NCBI GenBank assembly: GCA_905214195.1
Contig: CAJMLH010000002.1
Span: 1 to 64,000 of the forward strand
Length of the DNA: 64,000 bases
Source: an uncultured bacterium
GTDB taxonomy: Bacteria; Bacillota; Clostridia; Peptostreptococcales; Anaerovoracaceae
Direction of reading: 5' to 3'
Shown here: positions 17,252 through 26,128 of the stretch, piece by piece
Position numbering within the stretch: the stretch's first letter is position 1
Layout of the letters: the number at the start of each line of letters is the position of its first letter
The notes under the pieces: generated by a model
Database searches by the model: none
What the model saw: only the letters and a program-made list of their open reading frames with translations
Told to the model about the DNA's origin: nothing
Translations under genes and position numbers: made by a program

Positions 17252-18013
17252 CTACTCTCCTTTAAATATACTTATAAGAGCATCCTCCAAAGTTCCGCCG
17301 TACGCTTCTCTTATCGCATCGCTGTCATCGTATACTGCAACTCTGCCCTTTTTTAGGACTATTGCCGAATCAAACAGCCTCTCTATATCTCTCACAAGAT
17401 GAGTTGCAATCAGCATGGTCCCCTCCGGATTGAAATTTTCAAGTATAAGATCCAGCACATGCCTTCTTGCCTCTACATCAACTCCGCCTATAGGCTCATC
17501 AAGAAGATACAACTTTGCTTTTCTTGACATCAACATGGAAATCTGCAATTTATCTATAACCCCTTTTGACATTTCTTTCGTCGTCGAATTCCCGCTGATA
17601 TCAAAGATTCCAAGAAGCTCTCTACATTTAAGCTCATCAAAATCCTCAAAAAACTCTTTATATATGTTTACAATCTCATCGACCGTCAAATTCTCAGGCA
17701 GACCGTCTCTATCGGGAAGGTAAGCAACTTCTGCACGGCTTTCCGCCGTTCCGGGGCGCTTTTCATCAATTATCACGCTGCCCTCATAGTTGGCACAGAA
17801 CCCTGCCAGTATCTTCAGCAATGTACTCTTGCCACTTCCGTTTGGTCCCAAAAGTCCTATTATTCTGCCTTTTGGCAGTTCAAGATTTATACCGTCAAGA
17901 GCTCTTTTGGTATCAAAGAATTTGCTAAGATTCTCTATACGGACTATCGCCGGCTCACTAACCAACTTTAAGTTTTTTCTGTTTTCTTTACCGGTATCAA
18001 TTATTTCTTTCAT
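17252..18013 (-). CDS. ABC transporter ATP-binding protein (YtrB-like)
   Basis: A 253-residue ABC ATPase. Walker A is GLLGPNGSGKST (near residue 53), Walker B LYLLDEPIGGVD (near 165), and the switch histidine lies in LIATHLVRDIE. The signature is degenerate (EMSKGVIDKLQISMLMS instead of LSGGQ), as in YtrB-type and bacitracin-exporter ATPases. It begins one base before the GntR gene ends and is followed within 2 bp by the membrane-anchored protein gene. It powers the transporter made by the two permease-like proteins. Confidence 0.88.
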   Translation of the reverse strand: MKEIIDTGKENRKNLKLVSEPAIVRIENLSKFFDTKRALDGINLELPKGRIIGLLGPNGSGKSTLLKILAGFCANYEGSVIIDEKRPGTAESRAEVAYLPDRDGLPENLTVDEIVNIYKEFFEDFDELKCRELLGIFDISGNSTTKEMSKGVIDKLQISMLMSRKAKLYLLDEPIGGVDVEARRHVLDLILENFNPEGTMLIATHLVRDIERLFDSAIVLKKGRVAVYDDSDAIREAYGGTLEDALISIFKGE

Positions 18014-18439
18014 TTAACCCACCTGCTCTTTGTCAACTGAACCAAATGCGGCTCCGTTTCTGTTTGCTTGTGTTTCTATCTCACGGAGCCGGCTACGAAA
18101 AAAATCCAACATTTCTTCTTCCGTAAATCCGAGAGCGGCCATCTCTTCTCTGAATCTGTCCGCCGCCTTGTCTGCAATATTTTTTCTAAGTTCATCTATT
18201 GCAGCCTTATCGGAGGTTACATATCTGCCTTGCGTTCTTTCTGATTCAAGCAGTTTTTCTCTTTCCAGCTCCGTCAGCGCTCTCTGCATAGTGTTGGGAT
18301 TAACCTCAAAATCTGCCGCCAGCTCCCTTACAGAAGCTATCCTGTCTCCCGGTCCAAGTTCTCCGGAAGCTATGCTCTCCCTTATCTTGTTCATAATCTG
18401 AACATATATGGGAAGATTCCCCTCAAGTCTCTTATCCAA
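18014..18439 (-). CDS. GntR family regulator, YtrA subfamily
   Basis: A 141-residue repressor-type protein with an N-terminal winged helix (LPIYVQIMNKIRESIASGEL, then ASVRELAADFEVNPNTMQRA) and a short helical C-terminal part (about residues 75-125). This is the small YtrA-type effector/dimerisation region, with no larger ligand domain. It is the first gene of its operon and should repress it. A palindrome overlapping the promoter -10 (18502-18529) is the likely operator. Confidence 0.88.
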   Translation of the reverse strand: MDKRLEGNLPIYVQIMNKIRESIASGELGPGDRIASVRELAADFEVNPNTMQRALTELEREKLLESERTQGRYVTSDKAAIDELRKNIADKAADRFREEMAALGFTEEEMLDFFRSRLREIETQANRNGAAFGSVDKEQVG

Positions 18440-18501
18440 AATAGTTCACCTCCTGTTAAATACATACGGATAAAATTGCTTTTAATCTCTTTGTGTATTA
18501 C

Positions 18502-18547
18502 TGTATTATTTAATTAGTACAATAATACATATCTATTCACTTGTCAA
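18502..18547 (-). promoter_or_regulatory. Promoter and palindromic operator of the GntR-ABC operon
   Basis: On the minus strand -35 TTGACA (18542-18547) and -10 TATTGT (18519-18524) are 17 bp apart. A perfect 9-bp inverted repeat (TGTATTATT at 18502-18510, AATAATACA at 18521-18529) overlaps the -10 and the start region, the expected place for the encoded YtrA-type repressor to bind. Confidence 0.7.
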
Positions 18548-18670
18548 TGGTTTTTTTGCATGTATACAAGATTTTGAAATAACTTTATTGTATTTGGAAT
18601 TGAGGTTTGTGGAAAAACATTTATCATATCACCTCAAAAAGTACGATTATGCAAAGAATCAAACAATCAA

Positions 18671-18709
18671 AAACCCATGCATATGCTCTCACGAGCTATG
18701 CATGGGTTT
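18671..18709 (-). terminator. Terminator after secA
   Basis: A perfect 13-bp stem (AAACCCATGCATA/TATGCATGGGTTT), 15 bp after the secA stop, is followed by a T-rich run on the minus strand. Confidence 0.8.
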
Positions 18710-18723
18710 ACAATATTCAAGAT

Positions 18724-21489
18724 TTATTGCTCCATATCCTTCTTCATACAGCAATTTTTATATTTTTTACCCGAACCACATGGGCAAGGGTCGTTGCGGC
18801 CAACCTTAGGCGCATCTCTTCTGAAAGTTTCAGGCTTCTTCGGCTGCTCAGGCTTAGGCGCCTGCTTAGGCATCCTGCCTCCGGAAGTTTGCTGTCCGGC
18901 CGATCCCTTATCAACAAACTCGTCTTTTCTTTCCTGTCCTCCTGACATAACCTGCCGTCTTTCAATGCCTGTTCTCAGAGTTACATTGTAGCAATATCTA
19001 ACTGCTTCTTCCCTGATTTCCGCAACCATGGCCTCAAACATATCAAAACCCTCGGCGGCATAAGCATTGGCAGGATTGATCTGTCCAAGTGCTCTTAATC
19101 CTATTCCCTGCTTGAGGTCGTCCATAGCGTCTATATGCTCCATCCAGTGATTGTCCACTACCCTCAGAAGAATCATCTTTTCCACATCACGCATACGCTC
19201 AGCACCGATTTCTTCTTCTTTGGCCTTATACATATCACGGAAAATTTTAAGCGCATCCTCTGTAAGCTGCTCTTCTGTCAAATCAAGCTTTTCATCATCT
19301 GAATAATTCAAACCTTCAAATGTTCCGGTTATCTGCTTCAGATTTTCATTGAGCATATCCATGTCCCACTCCTCAGGGTACTTGCTCGCTATAGTAACAG
19401 GCTGCACAGTAGTTCTTACAAGATCCTCCATCATTTCCATAATGTAGTCTTTTATATCGTCTCCAAACAGAACCTTACGACGCTGGTCGTAAATAACCTC
19501 ACGCTGCTTGTTCATGACATTGTCATACTGCAATACATATTTTCTTATTTCGAAGTTTCTGCTTTCTACTTTCTTTTGAGCATTTTCTATACTCTTGGAA
19601 AGCATTCCGGCTGCGATTGCATCCTCACTCATGCCCATCTTGTTCATGATTCCTTGAATTTTCTCGCCTCCGAAAAGTCTCATTAAATCGTCTTCCAGAG
19701 AAATAAAGAACTGTGTCTGTCCCGGGTCTCCCTGACGACCGGCTCTACCTCTTAACTGATTATCTATACGCCTTGATTCATGTCTTTCCGTACCTATTAT
19801 GCAAAGACCGCCAAGCTCTCGCACCTTGTCCTGTTCTTCTTTTCTTTCCTCAGTATACTTTGTCAGAAGTTCTTTAAATACATTTCTTGCATCATTCATC
19901 ACAGGGTCAGTGCTGTTTACAAAGCTTGTTGCAAAAGAAATCTGTTCCGGAGAATATTCCAGTTTTTCCATCTCCCTCTTTGCTTCAAACTCAGGGTTTC
20001 CGCCTAAAATAATATCTGTACCTCTACCGGCCATATTAGTAGCTATGGTCACTGCCCCAAGGCGGCCTGCCTCTGCTATTATCTGAGCTTCCTTTTCGTG
20101 TTGCTTTGCATTGAGCACATTATGCTTTACTCCTCTTTTTTTGAGCATTGCACTGAGAAGTTCTGAATTTTCTATGGAAATTGTACCTACCAGCACAGGC
20201 TGACCTGTCTTATGGACCTCTGCAATTCTTTCTATAATAGCCTTGAATTTTGCATTTAAAGATGCATATATTGCATCATCCAAATCTCGACGGGCGATCG
20301 GCTTATTGGTTGGTATTACAACTACATCCATATTGTAAATTTCACGGAATTCTTCTTCCTCAGTCTTGGCCGTACCTGTCATTCCGGCAAGCTTATTGTA
20401 CATACGGAAATAGTTTTGCAGTGTTATCGTTGCAAGAGTCTTTGATTCAGAGCGCACAAGAACCCCTTCTTTTGCCTCTATTGCCTGATGCAGTCCGTTG
20501 CTGTATCTTCTTCCGAACATGAATCGGCCCGTAAACTCGTCTACAATGATTATTTCCCCATCTTTAACGATATAGTCAACATCTCTTTTCATGATGTTTC
20601 TGGCTTTAAGAGCCTGAATAACATGGTGATTGTACTCCATATTTTCAGGATCGCCCATATTTTCTATTCCGAAGAATTTCTCACACTTAGCTATACCATC
20701 CTCTGTAAGTGTTACCTTTTTTTCCTTTTCTTCTACTGTAAAATCTTCTTCAGCCTTAAGTCTTCTTACACATAAATCGGCTTTCTTGTATAAGTCGGTA
20801 GAAGCATCGCCTCTTCCGGAAATTATAAGCGGCGTTCTGGCTTCATCCACAAGAATAGAGTCAACTTCGTCTACGATGGCGAAGTTCAATTCTCTCTGCG
20901 AAAGCTGCTCCTTATATGTGACCATATTGTCACGCAGATAATCAAAACCGAACTCATTGTTTGTTCCGTAAGTAATATCAGCAGCGTAAGCCGCCTTTTT
21001 TTCATGGTCTTTGAGTCCATGTACTACGCAGCCCACCGTCAGCCCAAGGAATGTGTATATTTTGCCCATCCACTCTGCGTCACGCTTGGCCAGGTAATCG
21101 TTTACTGTAACTACATGAACACCTTTACCCTCAAGAGCATTAAGGTATGCCGCAAGAGTTGCAACCAAGGTTTTACCCTCACCGGTTTTCATCTCGGCGA
21201 TTCTTCCCTGATGTAGGACAATACCGCCTATAACCTGAACTCTGAAATGCTTCATACCTACGCTTCGCCATGCACCCTCACGGCATACGGCAAAAGCTTC
21301 AGGCAAAATATCGTCAAGACTTTCTCCGCCTTTAACTCTCTCCTTAAACTCAACAGTCTTTTCTCTAAGCTGATCATCAGTCAAGGCTGCCATATCATTT
21401 TCCAGTGCCATAACCTTGTCAGCTATTTTTTCCACTTTTTTTACTTCCTTGGTATTCATATCACCAAGGATTTTTTCCATAAAACCCAT
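18724..21489 (-). CDS. secA: Preprotein translocase ATPase SecA
   Basis: Motor of the Sec secretion pathway, working at the membrane with SecYEG. At 921 residues it has the usual length. Seen: Walker A in [19 protein letters not shown]-like [17 protein letters not shown], the helicase motif [32 protein letters not shown], and the C-terminal zinc/SecB-binding motif [13 protein letters not shown]. Start 21489 has AAAGGGGA upstream; an ATG three codons later is an alternative. It follows the CNNM-type gene by 12 bp on the same strand and ends in a terminator. Confidence 0.97.
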   Translation of the reverse strand: MGFMEKILGDMNTKEVKKVEKIADKVMALENDMAALTDDQLREKTVEFKERVKGGESLDDILPEAFAVCREGAWRSVGMKHFRVQVIGGIVLHQGRIAEMKTGEGKTLVATLAAYLNALEGKGVHVVTVNDYLAKRDAEWMGKIYTFLGLTVGCVVHGLKDHEKKAAYAADITYGTNNEFGFDYLRDNMVTYKEQLSQRELNFAIVDEVDSILVDEARTPLIISGRGDASTDLYKKADLCVRRLKAEEDFTVEEKEKKVTLTEDGIAKCEKFFGIENMGDPENMEYNHHVIQALKARNIMKRDVDYIVKDGEIIIVDEFTGRFMFGRRYSNGLHQAIEAKEGVLVRSESKTLATITLQNYFRMYNKLAGMTGTAKTEEEEFREIYNMDVVVIPTNKPIARRDLDDAIYASLNAKFKAIIERIAEVHKTGQPVLVGTISIENSELLSAMLKKRGVKHNVLNAKQHEKEAQIIAEAGRLGAVTIATNMAGRGTDIILGGNPEFEAKREMEKLEYSPEQISFATSFVNSTDPVMNDARNVFKELLTKYTEERKEEQDKVRELGGLCIIGTERHESRRIDNQLRGRAGRQGDPGQTQFFISLEDDLMRLFGGEKIQGIMNKMGMSEDAIAAGMLSKSIENAQKKVESRNFEIRKYVLQYDNVMNKQREVIYDQRRKVLFGDDIKDYIMEMMEDLVRTTVQPVTIASKYPEEWDMDMLNENLKQITGTFEGLNYSDDEKLDLTEEQLTEDALKIFRDMYKAKEEEIGAERMRDVEKMILLRVVDNHWMEHIDAMDDLKQGIGLRALGQINPANAYAAEGFDMFEAMVAEIREEAVRYCYNVTLRTGIERRQVMSGGQERKDEFVDKGSAGQQTSGGRMPKQAPKPEQPKKPETFRRDAPKVGRNDPCPCGSGKKYKNCCMKKDMEQ

Positions 21490-21501
21490 TATTTCCCCTT
21501 T

Positions 21502-22755
21502 CTAATCTTCCTCAGGCAGTTCTTCCACCGTCATATTTATTTCGAGAGACTTTCTCTCATCTGCTTTTGTAACAACAACTTCAAAACGCTTATAATCAGC
21601 CTCGTACACAAAGCTGTCCCCTACCTCCGGCAGTTTGTCTATTTGAAGCACCACCCAGCCGTTTACTGTTGTGGCATCCACTTCTTCTTCCACATCGAAG
21701 TAATCGAACATCTTATCTATATTGGTTCCGGACAAAACTCTGTATGTTCCGTCCTGCTGACAAACTATATCCTGCAAAGCAGCTGCATCATGTTCGTCAT
21801 ATATCTCTCCGACCAATTCCTCTATTATATCTTCCATGGTCACAAGACCGTATGTGCCTCCGTATTCATCTACAATGATGGCTATATGAGTTTTGGCTGT
21901 CTGCAATTTCTTTAAAAGCTGAGATATCTTCATGCTGCCGGCAACAAAAATTACAGGTTTTACATATTCTGATACAGACGCTCTGCCGCCCTTGATATAA
22001 TTATGGAAATCTTTCTGATTGAGTACGCCGATTATGCTGTCAAGATCATCGTCATATACAGGAAGTCTTGAAAACCCCGTTTCAATAAAAATCTCGCCGA
22101 TTTCATCTTCCGAAGTGTCCATCTCTATGGCCTTGATATCAACCCTTGGAGTCAGCACATCAAGAGCTTCAAGGTCATTGAATTCTATAGCATTTTGTAT
22201 CAGCTCGCTTTGCTCCGTATCTATACCGCCCTCTGTTTCAGCCTCTTCCACTATAGTAAGCAGTTCATCCTCTGTTATAGGTCTTCCCGAATCCGTATTG
22301 AATATCTTGGCAAGAAACCTCTTCCACATGGAAAAAATCCAATTTACAGGTGTCAGAACTACAACCAAAGCCCTTATAAACGGCGCCGAAAACATTGCGA
22401 ACTTTTCGGGATTTTCTTTAGCAAGGCTCTTAGGTGAAATTTCTCCGAATATTAAAACGACAATCGTAGCTACCGCCGTGGCTATGGTTGCCCCGTAATT
22501 GGGATAAAGTCCTATAAAAAGAACAGTTGATATGGATGAAAGCATTATGTTGACAAGATTGTTTCCTACAAGGATTGTAGATAACAAATTGTCATAATTT
22601 TCTGCCAGCTCCATGACATTCCTTGCCCTGCGGTCACCGTCATTGGCCATATTTTTTATTCTTATTTTATTAAGAGATGTAAAGGCTGTTTCCGTTGCGG
22701 AAAAATATCCCGAAAACACCACCAATAAAATTATCGCTGCTATACTGTATATCAC
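21502..22755 (-). CDS. CNNM/CorC-type membrane protein (DUF21, CBS pair, CorC_HlyC)
   Basis: A 417-residue membrane protein often called haemolysin-like; homologues act in magnesium or cobalt homeostasis. The DUF21 transmembrane domain spans about residues 1-135 (GYFSATETAFTSLNKIRIKNMA, IFGEISPKSLAKENPEK). Two CBS domains follow (GFSRLPVYDDDLDSIIGVLN and HIAIIVDEYGGTYGLVTMED), then a CorC_HlyC domain. I start at a GTG (22755) because GGAGGA lies 6 nt upstream; the in-frame ATG at 22779 lies ahead of that ribosome-binding site. Probably co-transcribed with secA. Confidence 0.88.
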   Translation of the reverse strand: MIYSIAAIILLVVFSGYFSATETAFTSLNKIRIKNMANDGDRRARNVMELAENYDNLLSTILVGNNLVNIMLSSISTVLFIGLYPNYGATIATAVATIVVLIFGEISPKSLAKENPEKFAMFSAPFIRALVVVLTPVNWIFSMWKRFLAKIFNTDSGRPITEDELLTIVEEAETEGGIDTEQSELIQNAIEFNDLEALDVLTPRVDIKAIEMDTSEDEIGEIFIETGFSRLPVYDDDLDSIIGVLNQKDFHNYIKGGRASVSEYVKPVIFVAGSMKISQLLKKLQTAKTHIAIIVDEYGGTYGLVTMEDIIEELVGEIYDEHDAAALQDIVCQQDGTYRVLSGTNIDKMFDYFDVEEEVDATTVNGWVVLQIDKLPEVGDSFVYEADYKRFEVVVTKADERKSLEINMTVEELPEED

Positions 22756-22831
22756 ACAAACTCCTCCACTTAAATGCATATAGAGAATTATATCATGAAA
22801 TTTACAAACATTAAAGTCTTGTACATATTTT

Positions 22832-22849
22832 GCCGTTTATTTTAACGGC
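22832..22849. repeat. Small inverted repeat in the CNNM/birA divergent region
   Basis: GCCGTT and AACGGC flank a 6-nt loop in the 240-bp region between the leftward CNNM gene and rightward birA. A leftward -10 TATAAT with an extended TG lies nearer the CNNM gene. No further structure was recognised. Confidence 0.45.
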
Positions 22850-22938
22850 GAATTTGCAATCCCTTTGCCATTTCGACATATTTCGCCCTAATCTGACCGT
22901 TAATACTTAAAATTCGTCACCCACTTTTTATAGTAAGG

Positions 22939-22967
22939 TTGACATCCTTGTGATTTTATTATATAAT
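22939..22967 (+). promoter_or_regulatory. Sigma-A promoter for birA-bioY
   Basis: Consensus TTGACA (22939-22944), 17-bp spacer and TATAAT (22962-22967), 31 bp before the birA start. No classic BirA operator palindrome is visible across it. Confidence 0.88.
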
Positions 22968-22997
22968 TTCGGCAACAAACACAAAAGGAGAAATGCC

Positions 22998-23996
22998 ATG
23001 TCTACAAAATCAGACCTTTTTAATATACTAAACACCACCCAGTCAGAATACTTATCGGGGCAGGAGCTTGCCACGCAGCTCGGTCTTTCACGAAACGCTG
23101 TGTGGAAAGCCGTAAAAAGCCTGCAAAGCGAGGGTTTTGAAATAGAATCAAAGTCAGGAGTGGGCTACAGACTCCTAAGTAAAAATGATATTCTTTCATC
23201 ATCATACATCAGGGAAGAATGTGGAATCCCATGCAAAATACACATTCTAAGCGAAGTAGATTCGACTAACAATTACGCAAAGTCTCTGAATGACATATCT
23301 GTTCCCAACATAGTAATTGCAGATAGTCAAACAGCGGGAAGAGGCCGGCTCGGTCGTTCATTTTATTCACCGCAGGCAAAGGGTCTTTACATGTCCATTG
23401 TTTTCGAACCTAAATTCAGCCTTGACAAATCAATGCTTGTATCTTCACTTGCAGCTCTATCCGTATGCAAAGCATTTGAAGAAGTGACAGGTCTCGGTCC
23501 GAAAATCAAATGGGTAAACGATATATACTTAAACGACCGTAAGGTTTGCGGAATTCTTACAGAAGCTGAAACAAATTTTGAAACCGGCAGTATCAGCCGC
23601 ATTATTGTCGGTATTGGAATTAACTGTTTTGAACAAACTTTCCCTAAAGAACTCCGTGAAAAGGCAGGTTATATCAAAAATCCCACCAAGGAATTCACGA
23701 GAAATTCGCTTGCATCATCTATCATAAAATGGTTTTTTAATACAATAAACACAGCGGACAACCGTTTATTACTCCGTGAATACAAATCCCGTTCTCTAAT
23801 CCTCGGAAAGCCCATTCTCATATACGGCGCTTCTTACAGCGCATTGCCGGAAAACGGCGGGCAAGGGGTCAGAGCAAAGGCTGTAGACATAGATGAAAAC
23901 GGCGGCCTCGTAGTAGAATACACCGACGGTATCCATGCAAGAGAAATGACCACCATAACAAGTGGTGAAGTTACTATAAGAAAGGAACAGCTGTAA
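22998..23996 (+). CDS. birA: Bifunctional biotin-protein ligase / biotin repressor
   Basis: Attaches biotin to carrier proteins and, through its N-terminal winged helix, can act as biotin repressor. The 333 residues begin with the HTH (QELATQLGLSRNAVWKAVKSL) and continue into the ligase domain with the biotinyl-AMP loop GRGRLGRSFYSPQAKGLYMS and KWVNDIYLNDRKVCGILTE. A C-terminal SH3-like domain ends in TTITSGEVTI. Start 22998 follows AAAGGAG; the upstream ATG at 22950 lies before the promoter -10. bioY follows one base after the stop codon. Confidence 0.94.
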   Translation: MSTKSDLFNILNTTQSEYLSGQELATQLGLSRNAVWKAVKSLQSEGFEIESKSGVGYRLLSKNDILSSSYIREECGIPCKIHILSEVDSTNNYAKSLNDISVPNIVIADSQTAGRGRLGRSFYSPQAKGLYMSIVFEPKFSLDKSMLVSSLAALSVCKAFEEVTGLGPKIKWVNDIYLNDRKVCGILTEAETNFETGSISRIIVGIGINCFEQTFPKELREKAGYIKNPTKEFTRNSLASSIIKWFFNTINTADNRLLLREYKSRSLILGKPILIYGASYSALPENGGQGVRAKAVDIDENGGLVVEYTDGIHAREMTTITSGEVTIRKEQL

Positions 23997-23997
23997 A

Positions 23998-24549
23998 ATG
24001 AAAAACTCTTTAAATACAGGCAGAACATCCCAAACTGCAAACCTTATGCTGGCAGGTTTATTTGCTGCACTTACTGCAATATGCTCATGGATAAATATAA
24101 ATCTTCCCTTTACTCCCGTTCCTATAAACTTAGCCCTCATAGGCCCTTATATGGCAGGAATACTGCTTGGTTTCAAGTACGGAATTCTCAGCCAAATAGT
24201 TTATATTCTTATGGGCATACTCGGAATCCCCGTATTTGCAGGATTCACATCCGGTGCCGGAGTACTTGTAGGACCTACCGGCGGCTTCATAATAGGATAT
24301 ATTCTATGTGCCATGATATGCGGGCTTCCGATTAGAACAAAAACTACTTCAACTCGCATTTTTCTAATGGTTTCAGGTCTTTTTGCCTGTTATGTATGCG
24401 GGCTTTTGTGGTTTATAATAATTACCGGTTCAACTATTTCAGCAGGTCTTACAGCCTGCGTAATACCATTTCTGCCCGGAGATGCAATAAAAATCGCATT
24501 AACATCAATCCTTGTAAAATATCTTTCAAAAGTCTCAATACCGACATAA
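23998..24549 (+). CDS. bioY: Biotin transporter S component BioY
   Basis: Substrate-binding membrane subunit of the ECF-type biotin importer, 183 residues with about six helices. Conserved parts include LMLAGLFAALTAICSWI, PFTPVPINLALIGPYMAG and the glycine-rich GPTGGFIIGYILCA. The shared EcfAA'T module is not in the window. Coupling with birA is a typical biotin-salvage pair; no bioABD genes are present here, consistent with reliance on imported biotin. Confidence 0.93.
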   Translation: MKNSLNTGRTSQTANLMLAGLFAALTAICSWININLPFTPVPINLALIGPYMAGILLGFKYGILSQIVYILMGILGIPVFAGFTSGAGVLVGPTGGFIIGYILCAMICGLPIRTKTTSTRIFLMVSGLFACYVCGLLWFIIITGSTISAGLTACVIPFLPGDAIKIALTSILVKYLSKVSIPT

Positions 24550-24558
24550 GTAAATTTC

Positions 24559-24601
24559 AAATACAACAAAATACAATCAGAGTGTACAAACTGTTGTATT
24601 T
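24559..24601 (+). terminator. Terminator after birA-bioY
   Basis: Perfect 10-bp arms AAATACAACA and TGTTGTATTT with a 23-nt loop, followed by TTTT, 10 bp after bioY. Confidence 0.65.
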
Positions 24602-24657
24602 TTCATGTGCTTCATGATATTATTTATCATATAAACAAAAAACGGAGGCTTAGGTCT

Positions 24658-26067
24658 ATGCTGGAAAACTATCTTGACATCATAACAAACATAGAAAATT
24701 ATGTGGACGGTATAATAGTTATAGATAAAAATGCCGACATTATATACACCCATAAATATTGGCCTGAGCTTATGCCTCTTCCGGAAAAAGATATGATAGG
24801 CAAAAATCTTTTTCAAGTTTACCCCGCCATGAATCCGGAAGACAGTACAATAATGAAAGCTCTGAAAACCGGCGAAATAACATTGAATCATCACGGAACC
24901 CTGGTTACCGCAGCAGGTAAAAGTTTTAAAATAGTCGATGACACATTCCCAATAAAGGAAAACGGCCTTATTATCGGGGCAGTCTGCATAACCCACTCTC
25001 TGTCACGCAAACAGACCCTTTCCATGCTTGATATCTCCACCGATGAAAACCACTTTGTAAAAAGTCTTTTCTCCACTGCCGATATTATAGGCCGCAGTGA
25101 ATCCATACAAGTTCTTCGTCAGCAAATACATAAAGTTGCACAGACATCGTCATCTTTGTTGATATATGGCGACACAGGTACAGGTAAGGAAATGGTGGCT
25201 CAATCCGTTCATTCCGGAAGCAACCGAAAAAGCAAACCTTTTATCACACAAAATTGTGCTGCAATACCTGCAACACTCTTAGAAAATATATTTTTCGGAG
25301 CAGTAAAGGGCAGCTATACCGACGCTGAAAACCACGCAGGCATATTTGAAATGGCTGACGGCGGTACAGTATTTTTGGACGAAATAAACTCTATGGATAT
25401 CGGACTTCAAGCCAAACTTCTAAGAGTTCTTGAAGAAAAAAAGATTACACGAATCGGCTCTTCCGATTCTATAGATGTCGATGTACGCATAATAGCTGCA
25501 ATAAACAGACCTCCTCTTGAATGTATAGAAAACGGAACTCTGAGGGCGGATCTTTTTTATCGTCTGGGCAGCGTAACATTGACCATTCCTCTGCTCAAAG
25601 ACAGAGATGAGGATATAGATTTGCTGACTAATTTTTTTGTAGATAAATACAGAATGTCAATGGGCAAAAACATAATCGGCGTTTCACAGGATGTTATGAC
25701 AGTATTCCATAACTACCCATGGCCGGGAAATGTGCGTGAACTAAAAAATGTAATTGAGGGTGCATTTAATCTTTGCGATTCGACAGTCATAGGTCTGGGG
25801 GATTTACCATCATATATGCTGTCCGGAATGGAAGTAAAGAAATTGGTTGCCGAAAATCAAGCCGATATTAAAGATATGCAGTGGCTTGGAAGCCTGAAAA
25901 ACAATCTTGAAGCCTATGAAAAAAGTCTTATTATAAACGCAATAAAATCTCACAAGAACCTTTCTCAAGCGGCCTCATATCTAAAAATCAGTCGCCAGAG
26001 CCTAAACCAAAAAATAAATAAGTACAACATTTCAGTTGTAAAAAACTCCTTAGTTATAGAAGATTGA
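24658..26067 (+). CDS. Sigma-54-dependent activator with PAS domain (RocR-like)
   Basis: A 469-residue enhancer-binding protein. The N-terminal PAS-like sensor is about residues 10-110. The AAA+ domain has Walker A GDTGTGKE, Walker B VFLDEINSM and arginine-finger region LRADLFYRL. A Fis-type HTH ends the protein (LSQAASYLKISRQSLNQKIN). The sigma-54-contacting GAFTGA loop reads GSYTDA here; the Gly-to-Asp change at the fifth position is unusual. DEINSM is characteristic of RocR-type arginine/ornithine regulators. It should activate the -24/-12 promoter at 30979-30995. RBS GGAGG supports start 24658. Confidence 0.88.
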   Translation: MLENYLDIITNIENYVDGIIVIDKNADIIYTHKYWPELMPLPEKDMIGKNLFQVYPAMNPEDSTIMKALKTGEITLNHHGTLVTAAGKSFKIVDDTFPIKENGLIIGAVCITHSLSRKQTLSMLDISTDENHFVKSLFSTADIIGRSESIQVLRQQIHKVAQTSSSLLIYGDTGTGKEMVAQSVHSGSNRKSKPFITQNCAAIPATLLENIFFGAVKGSYTDAENHAGIFEMADGGTVFLDEINSMDIGLQAKLLRVLEEKKITRIGSSDSIDVDVRIIAAINRPPLECIENGTLRADLFYRLGSVTLTIPLLKDRDEDIDLLTNFFVDKYRMSMGKNIIGVSQDVMTVFHNYPWPGNVRELKNVIEGAFNLCDSTVIGLGDLPSYMLSGMEVKKLVAENQADIKDMQWLGSLKNNLEAYEKSLIINAIKSHKNLSQAASYLKISRQSLNQKINKYNISVVKNSLVIED

Positions 26068-26076
26068 CAAATATCA

Positions 26077-26120
26077 AACCGCTGCCCACAAGCGTCAAAC
26101 GCAAGCCATGAGCAGCGGTT
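26077..26120. terminator. Bidirectional terminator between convergent genes
   Basis: AACCGCTGC and GCAGCGGTT (26077-26085, 26112-26120) enclose a smaller GCG/CGC hairpin, with T-rich flanks on the plus side. It separates the sigma-54 regulator from the convergent amidohydrolase gene. Confidence 0.7.
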
Positions 26121-26128
26121 GTTTAATT

